DNA of 64,000 nucleotides from Chloroflexota bacterium (GCA_013204555.1 JABMNO010000041.1:30042-94041), one strand, 5' to 3'. Shown: positions 15,686 through 25,494, counted from the stretch's first letter. Notes: generated from the sequence alone by a model not told the origin. Made by a program: numbers and translations.

Positions 15686-18495
15686 TTCTTCACCCTCTCA
15701 CCCAGTCCAGCTACTGTCCCGCGTTCAATCCGGCAGTCTGGAAGCGCTGCGATAAACCGCTCGCCATAGCGCTTGTTTGCGACGCGACTATCCAGAATTA
15801 CCAGTGCACCTCGGTCGCTAGATTTCCTGATTAACCGCCCGAAGCCCTGGCGGAATCGCATTACCGCTTCGGGGACGGCGTATTCACTAAAGCTGTCATC
15901 GTACTGCTCGGATCGCGCCTCGAACACAGGCTCCGATGGCACCGGAAATGGCAGTCGAGCAATAACGATTGTTTTGATGGAAGTGCCATCGAGGTCAACA
16001 CCTTCCCAAAGACTGCTGGCGCCCAGCGCGACGATCTCTTTTTCCGCACGCAACTGGCTCATGATGCGATATGGCGTGCCATCCTGCCCCTGGCCAATCA
16101 CTCGAATTCCATGTGCGCCCAGTTCATCCTTGAGCGCGTCTCGGGCTGTCTGAAGCGCTGAGTTGGAAGTGAATAGCACCAGAGTTCGGTCGCGGGTGGC
16201 GAGCGCGATATCCCGGATGGCCGCGTGCACGGCTGCTGGATACCCCTGCTGATTCGGCTCAGGCAGGTCCTGTGGGATCGCGACAAGAGCGGCGGCTTTG
16301 TAGTCGAACGGCGAACCCAGATCCAGTTCTCTACCTCCGCTGAGGCCGACAGCAGATTTGAGCCTCTCGAATCCATCGCCCGTGCTGAGAGTTCCGCTGG
16401 TGAGGACCACTGAGCGCTCGCGGGCAAATAGCTCTTCCTGAAGGATGGGACCGACTCTCAGCGGGGCGGCGTTCACTGTGATCACGGAGTCATTTTGTTG
16501 GGAATTAAGCCAGTAAATCTGGCCTGCTTCTGGCTCGACTATCGCCTTGCGCAACCCGGAGCGAATCTCTGTGATGGCATCAACAGCGGCCGCCAGATTC
16601 AAGTTGGCGGCTTCAGCTTCCTCATTATCCTTAGGCAATGCGCGACCCACTCGGTCATGAACCTTGCGCAGGCCAGTCTCTACGCTGCCCGTGGCGAGGT
16701 CCATGTTCTCCCACGCAATCTCAAGATTCGACCACGCCGGCTGCGCCCTTGTACCTGAGGTGATTCGCGCTTCGTAGCCAGAACCACCGGTCAGCTTGTT
16801 TGTCACGGTGGCGAGGAGATCATAAAACTCCCCTATCGCCGTTCTAGCCCGCCCCACGTCACCCTGAACGCCATTGATATCGTCGATAACGCCATTTCGG
16901 TCGCCTCCAGAAGGCGCCTTCCCCGTCAATATTCTCACCGTGTCTGAGAGAACTCCTCGCTCCCCTTGCAGTGACGTAATCTCGCCCTCGAACTGCTGCT
17001 GATTGACGCTGAACCCAAGGTGACGTGTAGCCACGGCTTCAAGGTGATGAGCCTCATCAATAATCAGTGCTGAGTGGTCTGGCAGGAGTCCGCCACCCAT
17101 CGCAACGTCAGACATCAGCATTGCGTGGTTGACGATGACGATGTGTGCCGTCTGCGCAGCAAATCGCGCTCGCCGCAAGAAGCACGGCCCATCTGGCGAA
17201 GGGCAGCCCATTGCGCCCTGGGCAGACAATCGGGAGAAGATCGCGCTTTCATACCGCGGGAGGCTGAGTTCGCCACGGTCGCCAGTTTCAGTCGTCTGCA
17301 GCCAGTTGAGCGTCTTCCCCAGCACACGTGACGTATCGAAGTCGGTTCCCTCAGTGGCCTGAGCGTGGAGCCAGCGTTTGAAGCAGAGGTAGTTCGCCCG
17401 CCCCTTGAGTTGAGAGACGCGTAGCGTCCCCTTCGGTATGCCCATTGCCTCAAGCACGCTCTCAACGGCGGGGACATCCTTGGTCATCAACTGATCTTGC
17501 AGGTTGATGGTGTTGGTGGACACAAGCACGGTTCCACCGCCCGACAGCGCCCGCAATGCGGCAGGGACAAGATACGCGAGAGATTTACCGACGCCGGTAC
17601 CTGCCTCGACAACAAGATGCGATCCATCGTTGATGGCATCGCTAACGGCCGCAGCCATCTTCACCTGCTGCTCACGGTGCTCGTACGCTGGCAGGTTTTG
17701 CGAGAGGATCCCATCGGGCGCGAATACTTCTTCAATAGCTTCGGTCGCGGCGGGATTCACAATGGTGCTCGATTCCGTGGCCTCAACTCTGAGCCGTGAA
17801 CTGAGCTCGTTCCGGTCGATACCGGGCGGAGCCAGCAGTGTGCGCCGTTTGTTGGGTGGTGCGCTGTCCAGCAACTGCGTGGCGAGCCGTCCAACCGTCC
17901 AATCGCCACCGGAACCCAATCGTCCAAACTGCCGCAGCACGGCTGAATCAAGCTGGTTCATCCGCTCAACAAACATTAGGAACAGATCACGCGTCGCCAG
18001 AGCGTCGGAGAGCGCCCGGTGCGGATTCTCGTGGGTGAAGTTGAAGCGCGATGACATCCCGCCCAGGGAGTAGTCGGGCCCTTCCGGCATCAACACGGCA
18101 GCGAGTTCATAGGTGTCGTAAAGCGGCCCGCGTGTCGGTGCATTATGACTCTTCAGGAATCCCGCATCGAATGACACGCGGTGCCCCACCATGGGGTAGC
18201 TGCCAATGAACGCGGCGACATCGGTCACAACGCTGTCCCAGCTCGGAGCACCGTCGACGTCTGCCTGTGTGATGCCCGTCAGGCCAATGATGAACCGATT
18301 CAATTGGCGGTGGGGATTCACCAGCATCGAAATGGTGTCGATAACCTCGTCACCGCGGAATTTCACCGCCCCAACTTCGATTATTCGGTCTGATTTGTTG
18401 TCGAGACCTGTTGTTTCTAGGTCCAGCGCCACCATCACCTGTTCCGTCGGTGCAAGATCAGGCTGAGCGCCGAATTCGAGCGGTGACTGCGTCAT
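15670..18495 (-). CDS. DinG-family helicase fused to an N-terminal DEDD 3'-5' exonuclease
   Basis: 941 residues. Residues ~20-180 are an epsilon-type exonuclease with Asp25/Glu27 (LDLETTG), Asp110 (HRVSFDAGF) and the HRALSDALATRD block (His159, Asp164). From ~250 on it is an XPD/DinG-like superfamily 2 helicase: Walker A EAGTGVGKS at 297-305, DEAH box in the IIDEAHHLE segment, and the C-terminal motif FRQGFGRLIRKSSDRG. Cysteines in NYLCFKRW and CPSPDGPC could hold the iron-sulfur cluster typical of this group. The fusion is the same as in Bacillus-type DinG, where helicase activity is weak and nuclease activity dominates. It overlaps the PHP gene by 4 bases and the OGG gene by 16. Confidence 0.92.
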   Translation of the reverse strand: MTQSPLEFGAQPDLAPTEQVMVALDLETTGLDNKSDRIIEVGAVKFRGDEVIDTISMLVNPHRQLNRFIIGLTGITQADVDGAPSWDSVVTDVAAFIGSYPMVGHRVSFDAGFLKSHNAPTRGPLYDTYELAAVLMPEGPDYSLGGMSSRFNFTHENPHRALSDALATRDLFLMFVERMNQLDSAVLRQFGRLGSGGDWTVGRLATQLLDSAPPNKRRTLLAPPGIDRNELSSRLRVEATESSTIVNPAATEAIEEVFAPDGILSQNLPAYEHREQQVKMAAAVSDAINDGSHLVVEAGTGVGKSLAYLVPAALRALSGGGTVLVSTNTINLQDQLMTKDVPAVESVLEAMGIPKGTLRVSQLKGRANYLCFKRWLHAQATEGTDFDTSRVLGKTLNWLQTTETGDRGELSLPRYESAIFSRLSAQGAMGCPSPDGPCFLRRARFAAQTAHIVIVNHAMLMSDVAMGGGLLPDHSALIIDEAHHLEAVATRHLGFSVNQQQFEGEITSLQGERGVLSDTVRILTGKAPSGGDRNGVIDDINGVQGDVGRARTAIGEFYDLLATVTNKLTGGSGYEARITSGTRAQPAWSNLEIAWENMDLATGSVETGLRKVHDRVGRALPKDNEEAEAANLNLAAAVDAITEIRSGLRKAIVEPEAGQIYWLNSQQNDSVITVNAAPLRVGPILQEELFARERSVVLTSGTLSTGDGFERLKSAVGLSGGRELDLGSPFDYKAAALVAIPQDLPEPNQQGYPAAVHAAIRDIALATRDRTLVLFTSNSALQTARDALKDELGAHGIRVIGQGQDGTPYRIMSQLRAEKEIVALGASSLWEGVDLDGTSIKTIVIARLPFPVPSEPVFEARSEQYDDSFSEYAVPEAVMRFRQGFGRLIRKSSDRGALVILDSRVANKRYGERFIAALPDCRIERGTVAGLGERVKKWLNW

Positions 18496-19163
18496 GACGG
18501 CGTCTCCGAGTTACGAGCCATCCCCACTACCGCACCTGCCCTGATCACGTCGACCAGTTCGTCGGTGGACCGTGGATCACCGTCAACCTGCGTCACGCAG
18601 CTTCCGAGGCCTTCGATTGAGTGGGCGTCGCTGCCACCTGTCGTTGGCATGCCTAAAATCTCCGACACCTGAGCCGCAATACCGTTATCCACTGATGTGT
18701 TTGCTCCGTTGTAGGCCTCTATAGCGTGAAATAGCGATAGGTCGGGGAGTTCGCTCGCCAATACCGTGGGATCAGTCGAGAACAGGTTCCGACTTCGCGT
18801 GAGAAGGCATGATTGACCGGCAGGCGGGTTCATGTGGTGCCGAAAAGGGTGGGCGGCTACCAGCGCTGCCCCGGTCTCTTCACAGTATTTTGCAAGTTGT
18901 TTGATCTTGTGCATTCCGTTTGGGAATCCCGGCATTCCGATTGCGAGCACATGCCCCATCTCGGTTTCGATCTCCCGTCCCCGGAAAATCTTGACGCTGT
19001 CGTTGGTCACTTCCTCCAATTGTGAGTCCGTCCAGGTTCCAGAGTGCTCCGTCACACAAACGGCGTCCAGTCCCGCCCGTGCGGCTTCACGCGCCAGCGC
19101 TTCCGGTCGCAGGTTTGAGTCCGTGGAACCCAGCGTCGTATGGACATGCAGATCGATCAGCAA
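18492..19163 (-). CDS. PHP-domain phosphoesterase
   Basis: 223 residues with the four PHP metal-binding motifs: LIDLHVHTTLGSTD at the N-terminus, VTEHSG, AAHPFRHH and GGSDAHSIEGLG. The family hydrolyses phosphoesters, for example 3',5'-nucleotide bisphosphates or the RNase AM type of 5'-end RNA trimming; which one applies cannot be read here. The stop overlaps the helicase ATG (ATGA), which suggests coupled translation with the DinG-like protein. Confidence 0.88.
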   Translation of the reverse strand: MLIDLHVHTTLGSTDSNLRPEALAREAARAGLDAVCVTEHSGTWTDSQLEEVTNDSVKIFRGREIETEMGHVLAIGMPGFPNGMHKIKQLAKYCEETGAALVAAHPFRHHMNPPAGQSCLLTRSRNLFSTDPTVLASELPDLSLFHAIEAYNGANTSVDNGIAAQVSEILGMPTTGGSDAHSIEGLGSCVTQVDGDPRSTDELVDVIRAGAVVGMARNSETPS

Positions 19164-19174
19164 TATTGCGCGAT

Positions 19175-20230
19175 CTATCCCAGTCCCGCGTTGCGAAGCG
19201 TCCTAGCGATATTAGACGGATCGGGCTTGACCTCGCCGCTATCGATAGCATGAATCATGTCGACAACAGCAGCGTTTACCGGTGTGGCAATGCCGACTTC
19301 TCGACCCTTCTCTATCACGAAACCGTTCATGTGATCGATCTCAGTTTTACGGCCCTTATGTACGTCCTGAGCAAGTGATGCCCGCCACGCCGAAGCGTCA
19401 GGTGAGGCCGGAGTCATTGCCGCATCAAGTTCCTCATAAACGTCGCCGCGGTCTGAGTTGGCCCACTGGTCTGCAGTGCTGCCACCGTATTTTGCAATGT
19501 CATGGCCCAGCGCCAGCCCAATGAGCGCGCATTCACGAGCGAGGTTGATTGCCAGTTTGCGGCCCTCAGGCATGCTACTCACCTGGCTTGCGCCCAGCCC
19601 GGTCATTCCATGCAGCGGGTTGCCCATGGAGTTCTGGCTGAGCTTTGACCACCGCTCACCCCACAGGTTGGTCGTCGCTTCCGATCCATCGATAGGCGCC
19701 AACATCTCGGCGAGTTCTTCTGTGCGCGCTGTGATCGAGCCATCATGCTCGCCAGCCCTGAAGACCTTGTGTCCTCGGGACGAACCTTTTGCCACACCCC
19801 GCTCCACTTTCCCGGCTTCCCACAGGGCAACCGAGATGCTTGACATGATCAAGCCAACTGCCCGGTCCTGACCGACGATACTGGCGATGAGTTCATCATT
19901 GAAGCAGTTCTGCGCCGATACGAGGTACCCGTGGTCACCAACAAATCGATCAATAAAGTAGGTAGCCCACCGGGTGTCCTGCGACTTCATCGCGACAAAC
20001 CCAATGTCATAGTCCTGATCCAGCAGCGGCGCTTCATGGACGTGGAATATGTCAGGACGCGCTATAAATGTGTCGTGCGGACCATGGACGGCGATGCCAT
20101 CTGCCCGGACCTTCTCCACCTGCTCTGGCCACGGATCTACGAGCGTCACATGATGGCCTTCTTGCGAAAGCCAACCACCCACGTAGCTACCAATAGCACC
20201 CGCGCCAATAAAAATAAGTTTTTTCGCCAC
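19175..20230 (-). CDS. Ketopantoate reductase-like (ApbA/PanE family) oxidoreductase
   Basis: 351 residues from a GTG at 20230 that has GAGG six bases upstream and gives MAKKLIFIGAGAIGSYVGGWLS, the canonical NADP-binding opening. The mid-region KSQDTRWATYF and the C-terminal helix block KGRKTEIDHMNGFVIEKGRE (catalytic Lys/Glu region of the family) are visible. It may reduce 2-dehydropantoate in coenzyme A synthesis or an unrelated 2-oxo acid; ApbA family members next to catabolic genes often have other substrates. An ATG at 20242 is possible but has no spacing for its purine stretch. It diverges from the hydrolase gene across 124 bases. Confidence 0.88.
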   Translation of the reverse strand: MAKKLIFIGAGAIGSYVGGWLSQEGHHVTLVDPWPEQVEKVRADGIAVHGPHDTFIARPDIFHVHEAPLLDQDYDIGFVAMKSQDTRWATYFIDRFVGDHGYLVSAQNCFNDELIASIVGQDRAVGLIMSSISVALWEAGKVERGVAKGSSRGHKVFRAGEHDGSITARTEELAEMLAPIDGSEATTNLWGERWSKLSQNSMGNPLHGMTGLGASQVSSMPEGRKLAINLARECALIGLALGHDIAKYGGSTADQWANSDRGDVYEELDAAMTPASPDASAWRASLAQDVHKGRKTEIDHMNGFVIEKGREVGIATPVNAAVVDMIHAIDSGEVKPDPSNIARTLRNAGLG

Positions 20231-20354
20231 TACCGACCTCATCTTCCAGTTGATCTGAGGCGTAGTGAAACACACCCTCGCCCGCCGTTCTCCCCATTTG
20301 TGCAATCAGTCGATAAGATCGTCTACGCAGATCAACCTGACTGGAGGCGAATTC

Positions 20355-21194
20355 TTGCGCGTAAATATCGGCGACACAACTCTCTACTTCGATGTGGACG
20401 GCGAGAGCCTTGCTCCAGACGGACCGGAGATGCGGGAGAAGCCAACGCTACTGTTGCTTCACGGGGGACCGGGTTTCGATCACACCAGCTTCAAGCCACT
20501 CTTCTCCCAGCTGACGGATATAGCGCAGGTGATCTACCTGGACCACCGGGGAATGGGCCGCAGCGATCGGGACGATCCCTCAAATTGGGATCTGGATCAG
20601 TGGGCGCAGGATGTGAAGGCGTTTTGCGATTCGCTTGGAATAGTGAAGCCTATTGTGCTTGGCCTCTCCTTCGGAGCCATGGTAGTCACCAAATACGCTG
20701 GAATGTTCCCCGATCACCCGTCAAAAGTGGCGATTTGCAGTGGCACAGCCCGATTCGACGAAGACATCGCCCGGGACTGGTTCGAGAAACTGGGTGGGCC
20801 AAAGGTAGCCGAGAAGTTCACTCGTTTCATGCGTGAGGGCACCTCCGTCCTGGATGAATACTTGGCCGCGGTGATGCCCATATACAACCGAACTCCTCAG
20901 GATCCAGATTCTCGGAAGCGAGCGGTCATCACCCGAACTGTGCTCGATCACTTTTTCGGATCCGAAATCTTTTCGATGGATCTCCGGCCCGATTTGGCGA
21001 ACATCACCTGCCCAACGCTGGTGCTATCTGGCGATACAGATCCCATGACGCCTCGCACAATGTCGGATGAGATCGCAAAGCTGCTCGTCAACTCGGATGT
21101 GCGATACGAAGTAATTGAGAACGCGGGCCACGGGCCTTGGCGCGACCGGCCAGAGGAGACGATGACGATCCTCCGCGAGTTTATTTCGGCTTAG
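20355..21194 (+). CDS. Alpha/beta hydrolase (proline iminopeptidase-like)
   Basis: 279 residues from a TTG preceded by GGAGG at 7 bases, giving MRVNIGDTTLYFDVDG. Landmarks of the fold: LLLLHGGPGFDH (oxyanion HGGPG), DHRGMGRSDR, the nucleophile elbow LGLSFGAM, the acid in SGDTDPM and the histidine in ENAGHGPW. HGGPG with DHRGxGRS is typical of the prolyl aminopeptidase/haloalkane-like branch; the substrate is unknown. The open frame extends upstream without similarity. It is followed after 2 bases by the kinase-like gene, and these form a rightward trio with the swivelling-domain gene. Confidence 0.88.
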   Translation: MRVNIGDTTLYFDVDGESLAPDGPEMREKPTLLLLHGGPGFDHTSFKPLFSQLTDIAQVIYLDHRGMGRSDRDDPSNWDLDQWAQDVKAFCDSLGIVKPIVLGLSFGAMVVTKYAGMFPDHPSKVAICSGTARFDEDIARDWFEKLGGPKVAEKFTRFMREGTSVLDEYLAAVMPIYNRTPQDPDSRKRAVITRTVLDHFFGSEIFSMDLRPDLANITCPTLVLSGDTDPMTPRTMSDEIAKLLVNSDVRYEVIENAGHGPWRDRPEETMTILREFISA

Positions 21195-21196
21195 AT

Positions 21197-22363
21197 GTGA
21201 CCGAACTACTATCTCAGCTCCGGTCTCTGATCTCCGATGAGATCGAACTGATCGCCATTCGCTCGCTTCAGGACCAAGGGGCCAGACTCGCCGGAGCGTG
21301 GACGGTTGAGAAGCTGGGAGACGCTCACTCTGACCCCAGAACTGAGGCGATACTGAAAATCTCCGGGTCTGCCCGGGTCGCTGTAGGGGTTCAGCCGTGG
21401 AGCTCCATACTCAAAGTCGTCAATTCTGCAGCCGTCAATAATCAAGACCGAACGACACATCTGACCACCGACAGTGAACTCGGCCTGCTCCAGTCAGGCG
21501 TCCATGCGGACATCAAGGGTGGCATCAGGCCAGTACGATGTTTTGGTGTGGATGACCGGGAGGACGGACGGCAGTGGATCTGGCAGGAAGACATGTCCAG
21601 AGCCCGAGGTTTGCCGTGGTTTGAGGGCGATTACGCACAGGCGACGTTGGATGCGGGGCGACTAAATGGCGCATGGCCTGACCGAGTGGCTCGTGACGCG
21701 CCGTGGCTCAACACTAATTCCGGAATAGCGCGGTGGAATCTCAAACTCTATGCTGGTCCCCTTATTGATGCGGCCGCGTCCCATCCCAGATTCGCAAGTA
21801 CTTTCACGCCACGCATTGCCGGGGAAGCGAAGGGTGCGGCGACGTTGATCCGAGCTTATGAAAAAGTCGTGGCAGACCTTCCGAAATGCTTCTCCCACGG
21901 TGATTGCCACTCACGCAATCTGTTCCTACCTGAAGGCCGACGGACGGAGACAGTTGCGATTGATTGGGCTGCTGTTGGAACTGATTCAATCGGAATTGAC
22001 GGAGGCACGGTAATAGGATCATCGTTGGCCTGGTACGACGGGGAGGTAGGTGCTGCGATCAACGCGACGGATGATGCCTTGAATAATTACCTGCGCGGAA
22101 TGCGGGAAGTTGGATGGGAAGGCGATGACCTCACCGCGACCGTTGGCTTCTACTGGCCAATCCTGAACTACGGAGCGTTCTCTCTTTTCATCATTCCGTG
22201 GATCACTCAGGGCTGGATACTGGAAGAACGGGAGTTCATCGAGTCGAGATTCGGCCACACAATTGAAGATCTCCCGCAGAAGATGCTTGAACGATGGAAT
22301 CTCGTGCGCCCGATGTTTGATGATGCCCGCAAACTCCTACGCGGGTACCAGAGTGCTAAATAG
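21197..22363 (+). CDS. Aminoglycoside phosphotransferase (APH)-family kinase-like protein
   Basis: 388 residues from a GTG two bases after the hydrolase stop. The catalytic loop is CFSHGDCHSRNLF (about residues 232-244) and the metal-binding segment is ETVAIDWAAVG, the pair that defines APH/choline-kinase folds. The N-lobe is divergent (SARVAVGVQPWSSILKV). Such environmental members phosphorylate small hydroxylated molecules and need not confer resistance. The gene is spaced tightly between the hydrolase (2-base gap) and the PEP-utilizer gene (6-base gap), which argues for a shared pathway. The substrate is not known. Confidence 0.85.
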   Translation: MTELLSQLRSLISDEIELIAIRSLQDQGARLAGAWTVEKLGDAHSDPRTEAILKISGSARVAVGVQPWSSILKVVNSAAVNNQDRTTHLTTDSELGLLQSGVHADIKGGIRPVRCFGVDDREDGRQWIWQEDMSRARGLPWFEGDYAQATLDAGRLNGAWPDRVARDAPWLNTNSGIARWNLKLYAGPLIDAAASHPRFASTFTPRIAGEAKGAATLIRAYEKVVADLPKCFSHGDCHSRNLFLPEGRRTETVAIDWAAVGTDSIGIDGGTVIGSSLAWYDGEVGAAINATDDALNNYLRGMREVGWEGDDLTATVGFYWPILNYGAFSLFIIPWITQGWILEEREFIESRFGHTIEDLPQKMLERWNLVRPMFDDARKLLRGYQSAK

Positions 22364-22369
22364 GACCCC

Positions 22370-23929
22370 ATGAATAAACCCAGCTCGTACGTTTGCCCGG
22401 ACGGGGCGCCATTCCCCGTTGAGTGGTTCACGCCCGGAATGGCGGAGTCCTCGTGGACATGGGATCAGGTGAAGAACCCGGTTCCACTCACGCCCTTATC
22501 CTGGCATTTCCTGGAGACGAAGCGAGCAGGAATGGCACGCGCCAGTGAGCAGATAGGCAGGCCGTCACCATCTGAACGTATCTACGCGAACGGCTACGTA
22601 TTCGCCAGATCTCTGCCTGTTTCTGAGGAGCTAGCTGAACGATCTATTGGGGTCGCCGCAGAGGATGAAAAACGCCGTATCGACTGGCTGCTCGAGCTCT
22701 GGCACACCGAGTATTTGCCTGAAGTTGAGGAGTTGATCCACCAACTGCAGAACTGGTCTCACGCCGGCGATACGCTGGCGGAAATGGTCGGCCGGTTCCC
22801 TGAAGTTGACGCCATCAGCGAACGGTTGGGCGAGTTGCACAACCTCGCGATTGTGTTGTCCGGAGTCACGATGAGTCGGTTTCAGGCGTTCTGTCGTGAC
22901 GAATTCGGAGATGATGGCGGGCAGATTGCCATCGACACGGTCGCGGGAATGCCAAACAAGTCGGTCGAATCAGGCATCGCCCTCTGGGATTTGTCTCGGC
23001 AACTGCCGGAATCCATCTCGGACGCGCAAATGTCTGCTAGTCCTCTCCTCGCCGAATTCCTGACCGAGTGGGGCCAGCGCAACGAGTCGTTCTTCGAGAT
23101 CGCATACCGAACATGGCTCGAAGAGCCGTCCTTCGTGCTAACCACGCTCAAGGGATATCGCGACTCGCCGAACGAGAGGAGTCCGACGGCAATGCAAGCC
23201 AGCGTCGCCGCTCATCGCGTTGAGCGGACGGAAGAGGCGAAGATCCGCCTCGGACATGCCAGAAAAGTCCACACGTTCGATCAACTACTCAGGCGCGCCC
23301 AGCACAACACCACGTTGATGGAGGATCATCAGTTCCACATTGACCAGCGCGCCCACTCAAGCCTGCGATATCCATCCCTCGCTATTGGTGACGCGTTGGT
23401 TATACAGGGAACTATCGACTCTCGTGACGATGTGTTTTATCTCCATCCAAGCGAATTCAAAGTGGCCGCCAACGAACCCGTCACTCGCTTTCAAAGCCTC
23501 ACTAAGGAACGCAGAGCGGAACGAGAACGATGGATCGGCGTGATCCCGCCGCGTCATATCGGTGGCGAACCGGTAAAAACTGCACAAACATCCGACCTAC
23601 CGAGCGTAATTCATGGCAGCGCAGCCAGTGCCGGTTCAGCTACCGGAACCGCCCGCGTAATCCTCACTCTGGAGGACGCCCACCGACTCTCGCCCGGCGA
23701 CGTTCTCGTGACATACGCCACCGCCCCGCCCTGGACGCCGCTCTTTGCTATTGCCGCCGCAATCGTGACTGATGCGGGAGGAGCGCTATCTCACTGCGCT
23801 ATCGTGGCACGCGAGTACGGAATCCCTGCGGTAGTGGGGGCAACTGGTGCGACTGCGACCATCGCTGATGGCGCCACCGTGAGCGTGGATGGAACTAGCG
23901 GAACGATCACCCTGATGAGTCGGGGCTGA
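22370..23929 (+). CDS. PEP-utilizing-enzyme swivelling (phosphohistidine) domain protein without ATP-grasp domain
   Basis: 519 residues. The C-terminal ~90 residues are the phosphohistidine swivelling domain of PEP synthase/pyruvate phosphate dikinase/rifampicin phosphotransferase, with GDVLVTYATAPPWTPLF followed by the active-site histidine in GGALSHCAIVARE. The first ~400 residues resemble the linker region that precedes this domain in Rph-like enzymes, but the ATP-grasp module expected in a stand-alone dikinase is not seen. So either the protein works with a partner, possibly the APH-like kinase encoded immediately upstream, or it uses the His domain for another phosphotransfer. Function is inferred from domain only. 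Confidence 0.82.
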   Translation: MNKPSSYVCPDGAPFPVEWFTPGMAESSWTWDQVKNPVPLTPLSWHFLETKRAGMARASEQIGRPSPSERIYANGYVFARSLPVSEELAERSIGVAAEDEKRRIDWLLELWHTEYLPEVEELIHQLQNWSHAGDTLAEMVGRFPEVDAISERLGELHNLAIVLSGVTMSRFQAFCRDEFGDDGGQIAIDTVAGMPNKSVESGIALWDLSRQLPESISDAQMSASPLLAEFLTEWGQRNESFFEIAYRTWLEEPSFVLTTLKGYRDSPNERSPTAMQASVAAHRVERTEEAKIRLGHARKVHTFDQLLRRAQHNTTLMEDHQFHIDQRAHSSLRYPSLAIGDALVIQGTIDSRDDVFYLHPSEFKVAANEPVTRFQSLTKERRAERERWIGVIPPRHIGGEPVKTAQTSDLPSVIHGSAASAGSATGTARVILTLEDAHRLSPGDVLVTYATAPPWTPLFAIAAAIVTDAGGALSHCAIVAREYGIPAVVGATGATATIADGATVSVDGTSGTITLMSRG

Positions 23930-24246
23930 CCGCCGACCGCATCCGCCCTGAGCGTCCACGGTGGAGCGTCGCCTCGCGTTCCGGTCTTCCTAAGCACCAA
24001 CCAACCGTCATCCCGGACGCCGGTAGGCGATCCGTGCTCAAGGCGCGGCCGGAGTTGAGGAGGTTTATTTCATCCATACGCAACTCAGAAATCGGAGCAT
24101 TTACGGATACTCGACCAATCTGGCACGTAGATGACGCATCGGTATGTGGGTTCTGCGTGCCTGGGTCCCGGATATCTCCGCTAAGCGTCCGATTCCGGGA
24201 CGACGAGTAGATCGGAGATGTCGCGGCGCTATCGATGAACTAGAAG
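23930..24246. other. Intergenic region between convergent genes, repeat-rich
   Basis: No supported gene. It lies between the swivelling-domain gene (plus) and enolase paralogue 2 (minus). It contains the phrase GTCATCCCGGA at 24008 and a nested hairpin at 24165-24201; both resemble the CATCCCGGA/GGTCCCGGA intergenic repeats that are widespread in bacterial genomes. The hairpin could end transcription from both sides. Confidence 0.5.
24165..24201. repeat. Nested palindromic element, possible bidirectional terminator
   Basis: Outer arms GTCCCGGA (24165-24172) and TCCGGGAC (24194-24201) enclose an inner CGC-TAA-GCG hairpin (24179-24187). There is no T tract. The position between convergent genes fits a terminator or a REP-like element. 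Confidence 0.5.
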
Positions 24247-25494
24247 CTACTCCGGCTCTGCCTGTCCACGCCGATTCCGCCTCTTGTCCAGCATCTCCTG
24301 AATATCTGGTGGAGGGTACGTATACCGCTTCCGAGATGTGAGCCATGCCTCTCGCCGCTCATCGCTCACCCGGATAACCACATCTGAACGATCGCGCACT
24401 TCTGGTCGCAATTCGCAGCCCACACCGGGTGCTTCCGGGGCGTGGAGATAGCCGTCGCGAACTGGCACATCGGGCGTGACGAACCGACCATACCAGCCCT
24501 TCGCCATGGCCCGGTTGTACTCCATGACCATGACGTTTTGCGAACTCATGCAGATCTGCGCACAGGCGAACATGTTCACGGGACCAAGGCAGTCGTGCGG
24601 GGCGATGGGCACCTGGTGCGCTGATGCAAGAATTGCGATCTTGTGGACCTCGCTGATTCCGCCTGTCCACTCAAGGTCAGGCATGACGATTCGCGCCGCG
24701 CCGTTCTCAATGAATCTGCGGTGCTGATAACGCGAAACCAGTCTCTCTGCGATGGCGATGGGGGTCTTGGTCGACTCTTGCAGTCGCAGATGAGCGACTT
24801 CGTTAAACGCCGACAGCAGTTCTTCATGCCACATCGGGTCGTACGGCTCAAAGGCCTGCGCTATCTTGATTGCGGATGGCAGGTTCCACTTGGCGTGAGC
24901 GTCAGTGGCAACATTGATCTCATTGCCAACCGCATCCCTGATCTGGCGAATAGGCGTGAGCGACCAGTCGAGGTCACTGTTATGCACGAATTGCCCATCT
25001 GTATCCCGAGCAATGTAGTCGGTAGGTGAATGTTTCATACCCGTGATGCCTTCGCCCAGCAGAGACTTCGCCACCTCGCCAGCATCGCGATAGAGAGCCC
25101 ACCCATCGTCGATCTCACCGTAAACACCACAGGTGTTGTAGACCCGCACTTTCGACCGCACGGCGCCGCCAAGCATCTCGTAGACAGGCAGCTTTGCGAT
25201 CTTGCCTTTGATATCCCATAGCGCTATGTCCAGCGCGGAGATAGCGCGCACTTCCGCCCCGCCGTATCCGGCGTGATCAGACAATTTAAACATCGTTTGC
25301 CAGTGGCCTTCGATCTCGGCCGGATCGCGCCCAATAAGCAACGGCCCAAAGTGATCGTGGATAGCAGTCTCAACGGTGCTCGCCGCATACCAGGTCTCGC
25401 CCAGCCCAATGACCGCACCATCAGTGTGAATCTGAACGAAAATCAGGTCAGGGAATTCGCCAACCCGGATGGTTTCAATCTGTGTGATTTTCAA
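24247..25494 (-). CDS. Enolase-superfamily acid-sugar dehydratase-like enzyme, paralogue 2
   Basis: 415 residues beginning MKITQIETIRVGEF. Catalytic positions match paralogue 1 residue for residue: Lys154 (GMKH), Asp198 and His200 (TDAHAKW), Glu224 (HEEL), Glu250 (AERL), His300 (APHDCLGP). A C-terminal extension rich in Arg/Lys (LDKRRNRRGQAEPE) is not shared. It lies 159 bases downstream of paralogue 3 on the same strand with a strong hairpin between them, and both point away from the two alcohol-dehydrogenase-like genes. The set is probably a sugar-acid or polyol degradation island; the substrate is unknown. Confidence 0.92.
   Translation of the reverse strand: MKITQIETIRVGEFPDLIFVQIHTDGAVIGLGETWYAASTVETAIHDHFGPLLIGRDPAEIEGHWQTMFKLSDHAGYGGAEVRAISALDIALWDIKGKIAKLPVYEMLGGAVRSKVRVYNTCGVYGEIDDGWALYRDAGEVAKSLLGEGITGMKHSPTDYIARDTDGQFVHNSDLDWSLTPIRQIRDAVGNEINVATDAHAKWNLPSAIKIAQAFEPYDPMWHEELLSAFNEVAHLRLQESTKTPIAIAERLVSRYQHRRFIENGAARIVMPDLEWTGGISEVHKIAILASAHQVPIAPHDCLGPVNMFACAQICMSSQNVMVMEYNRAMAKGWYGRFVTPDVPVRDGYLHAPEAPGVGCELRPEVRDRSDVVIRVSDERREAWLTSRKRYTYPPPDIQEMLDKRRNRRGQAEPE

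Noticed and set aside
21197..22363. Calling the APH-like gene an antibiotic-resistance determinant
   Set aside because: Only the catalytic motifs of the broad APH/choline-kinase fold are present; its context is metabolic and no mobile element is near.
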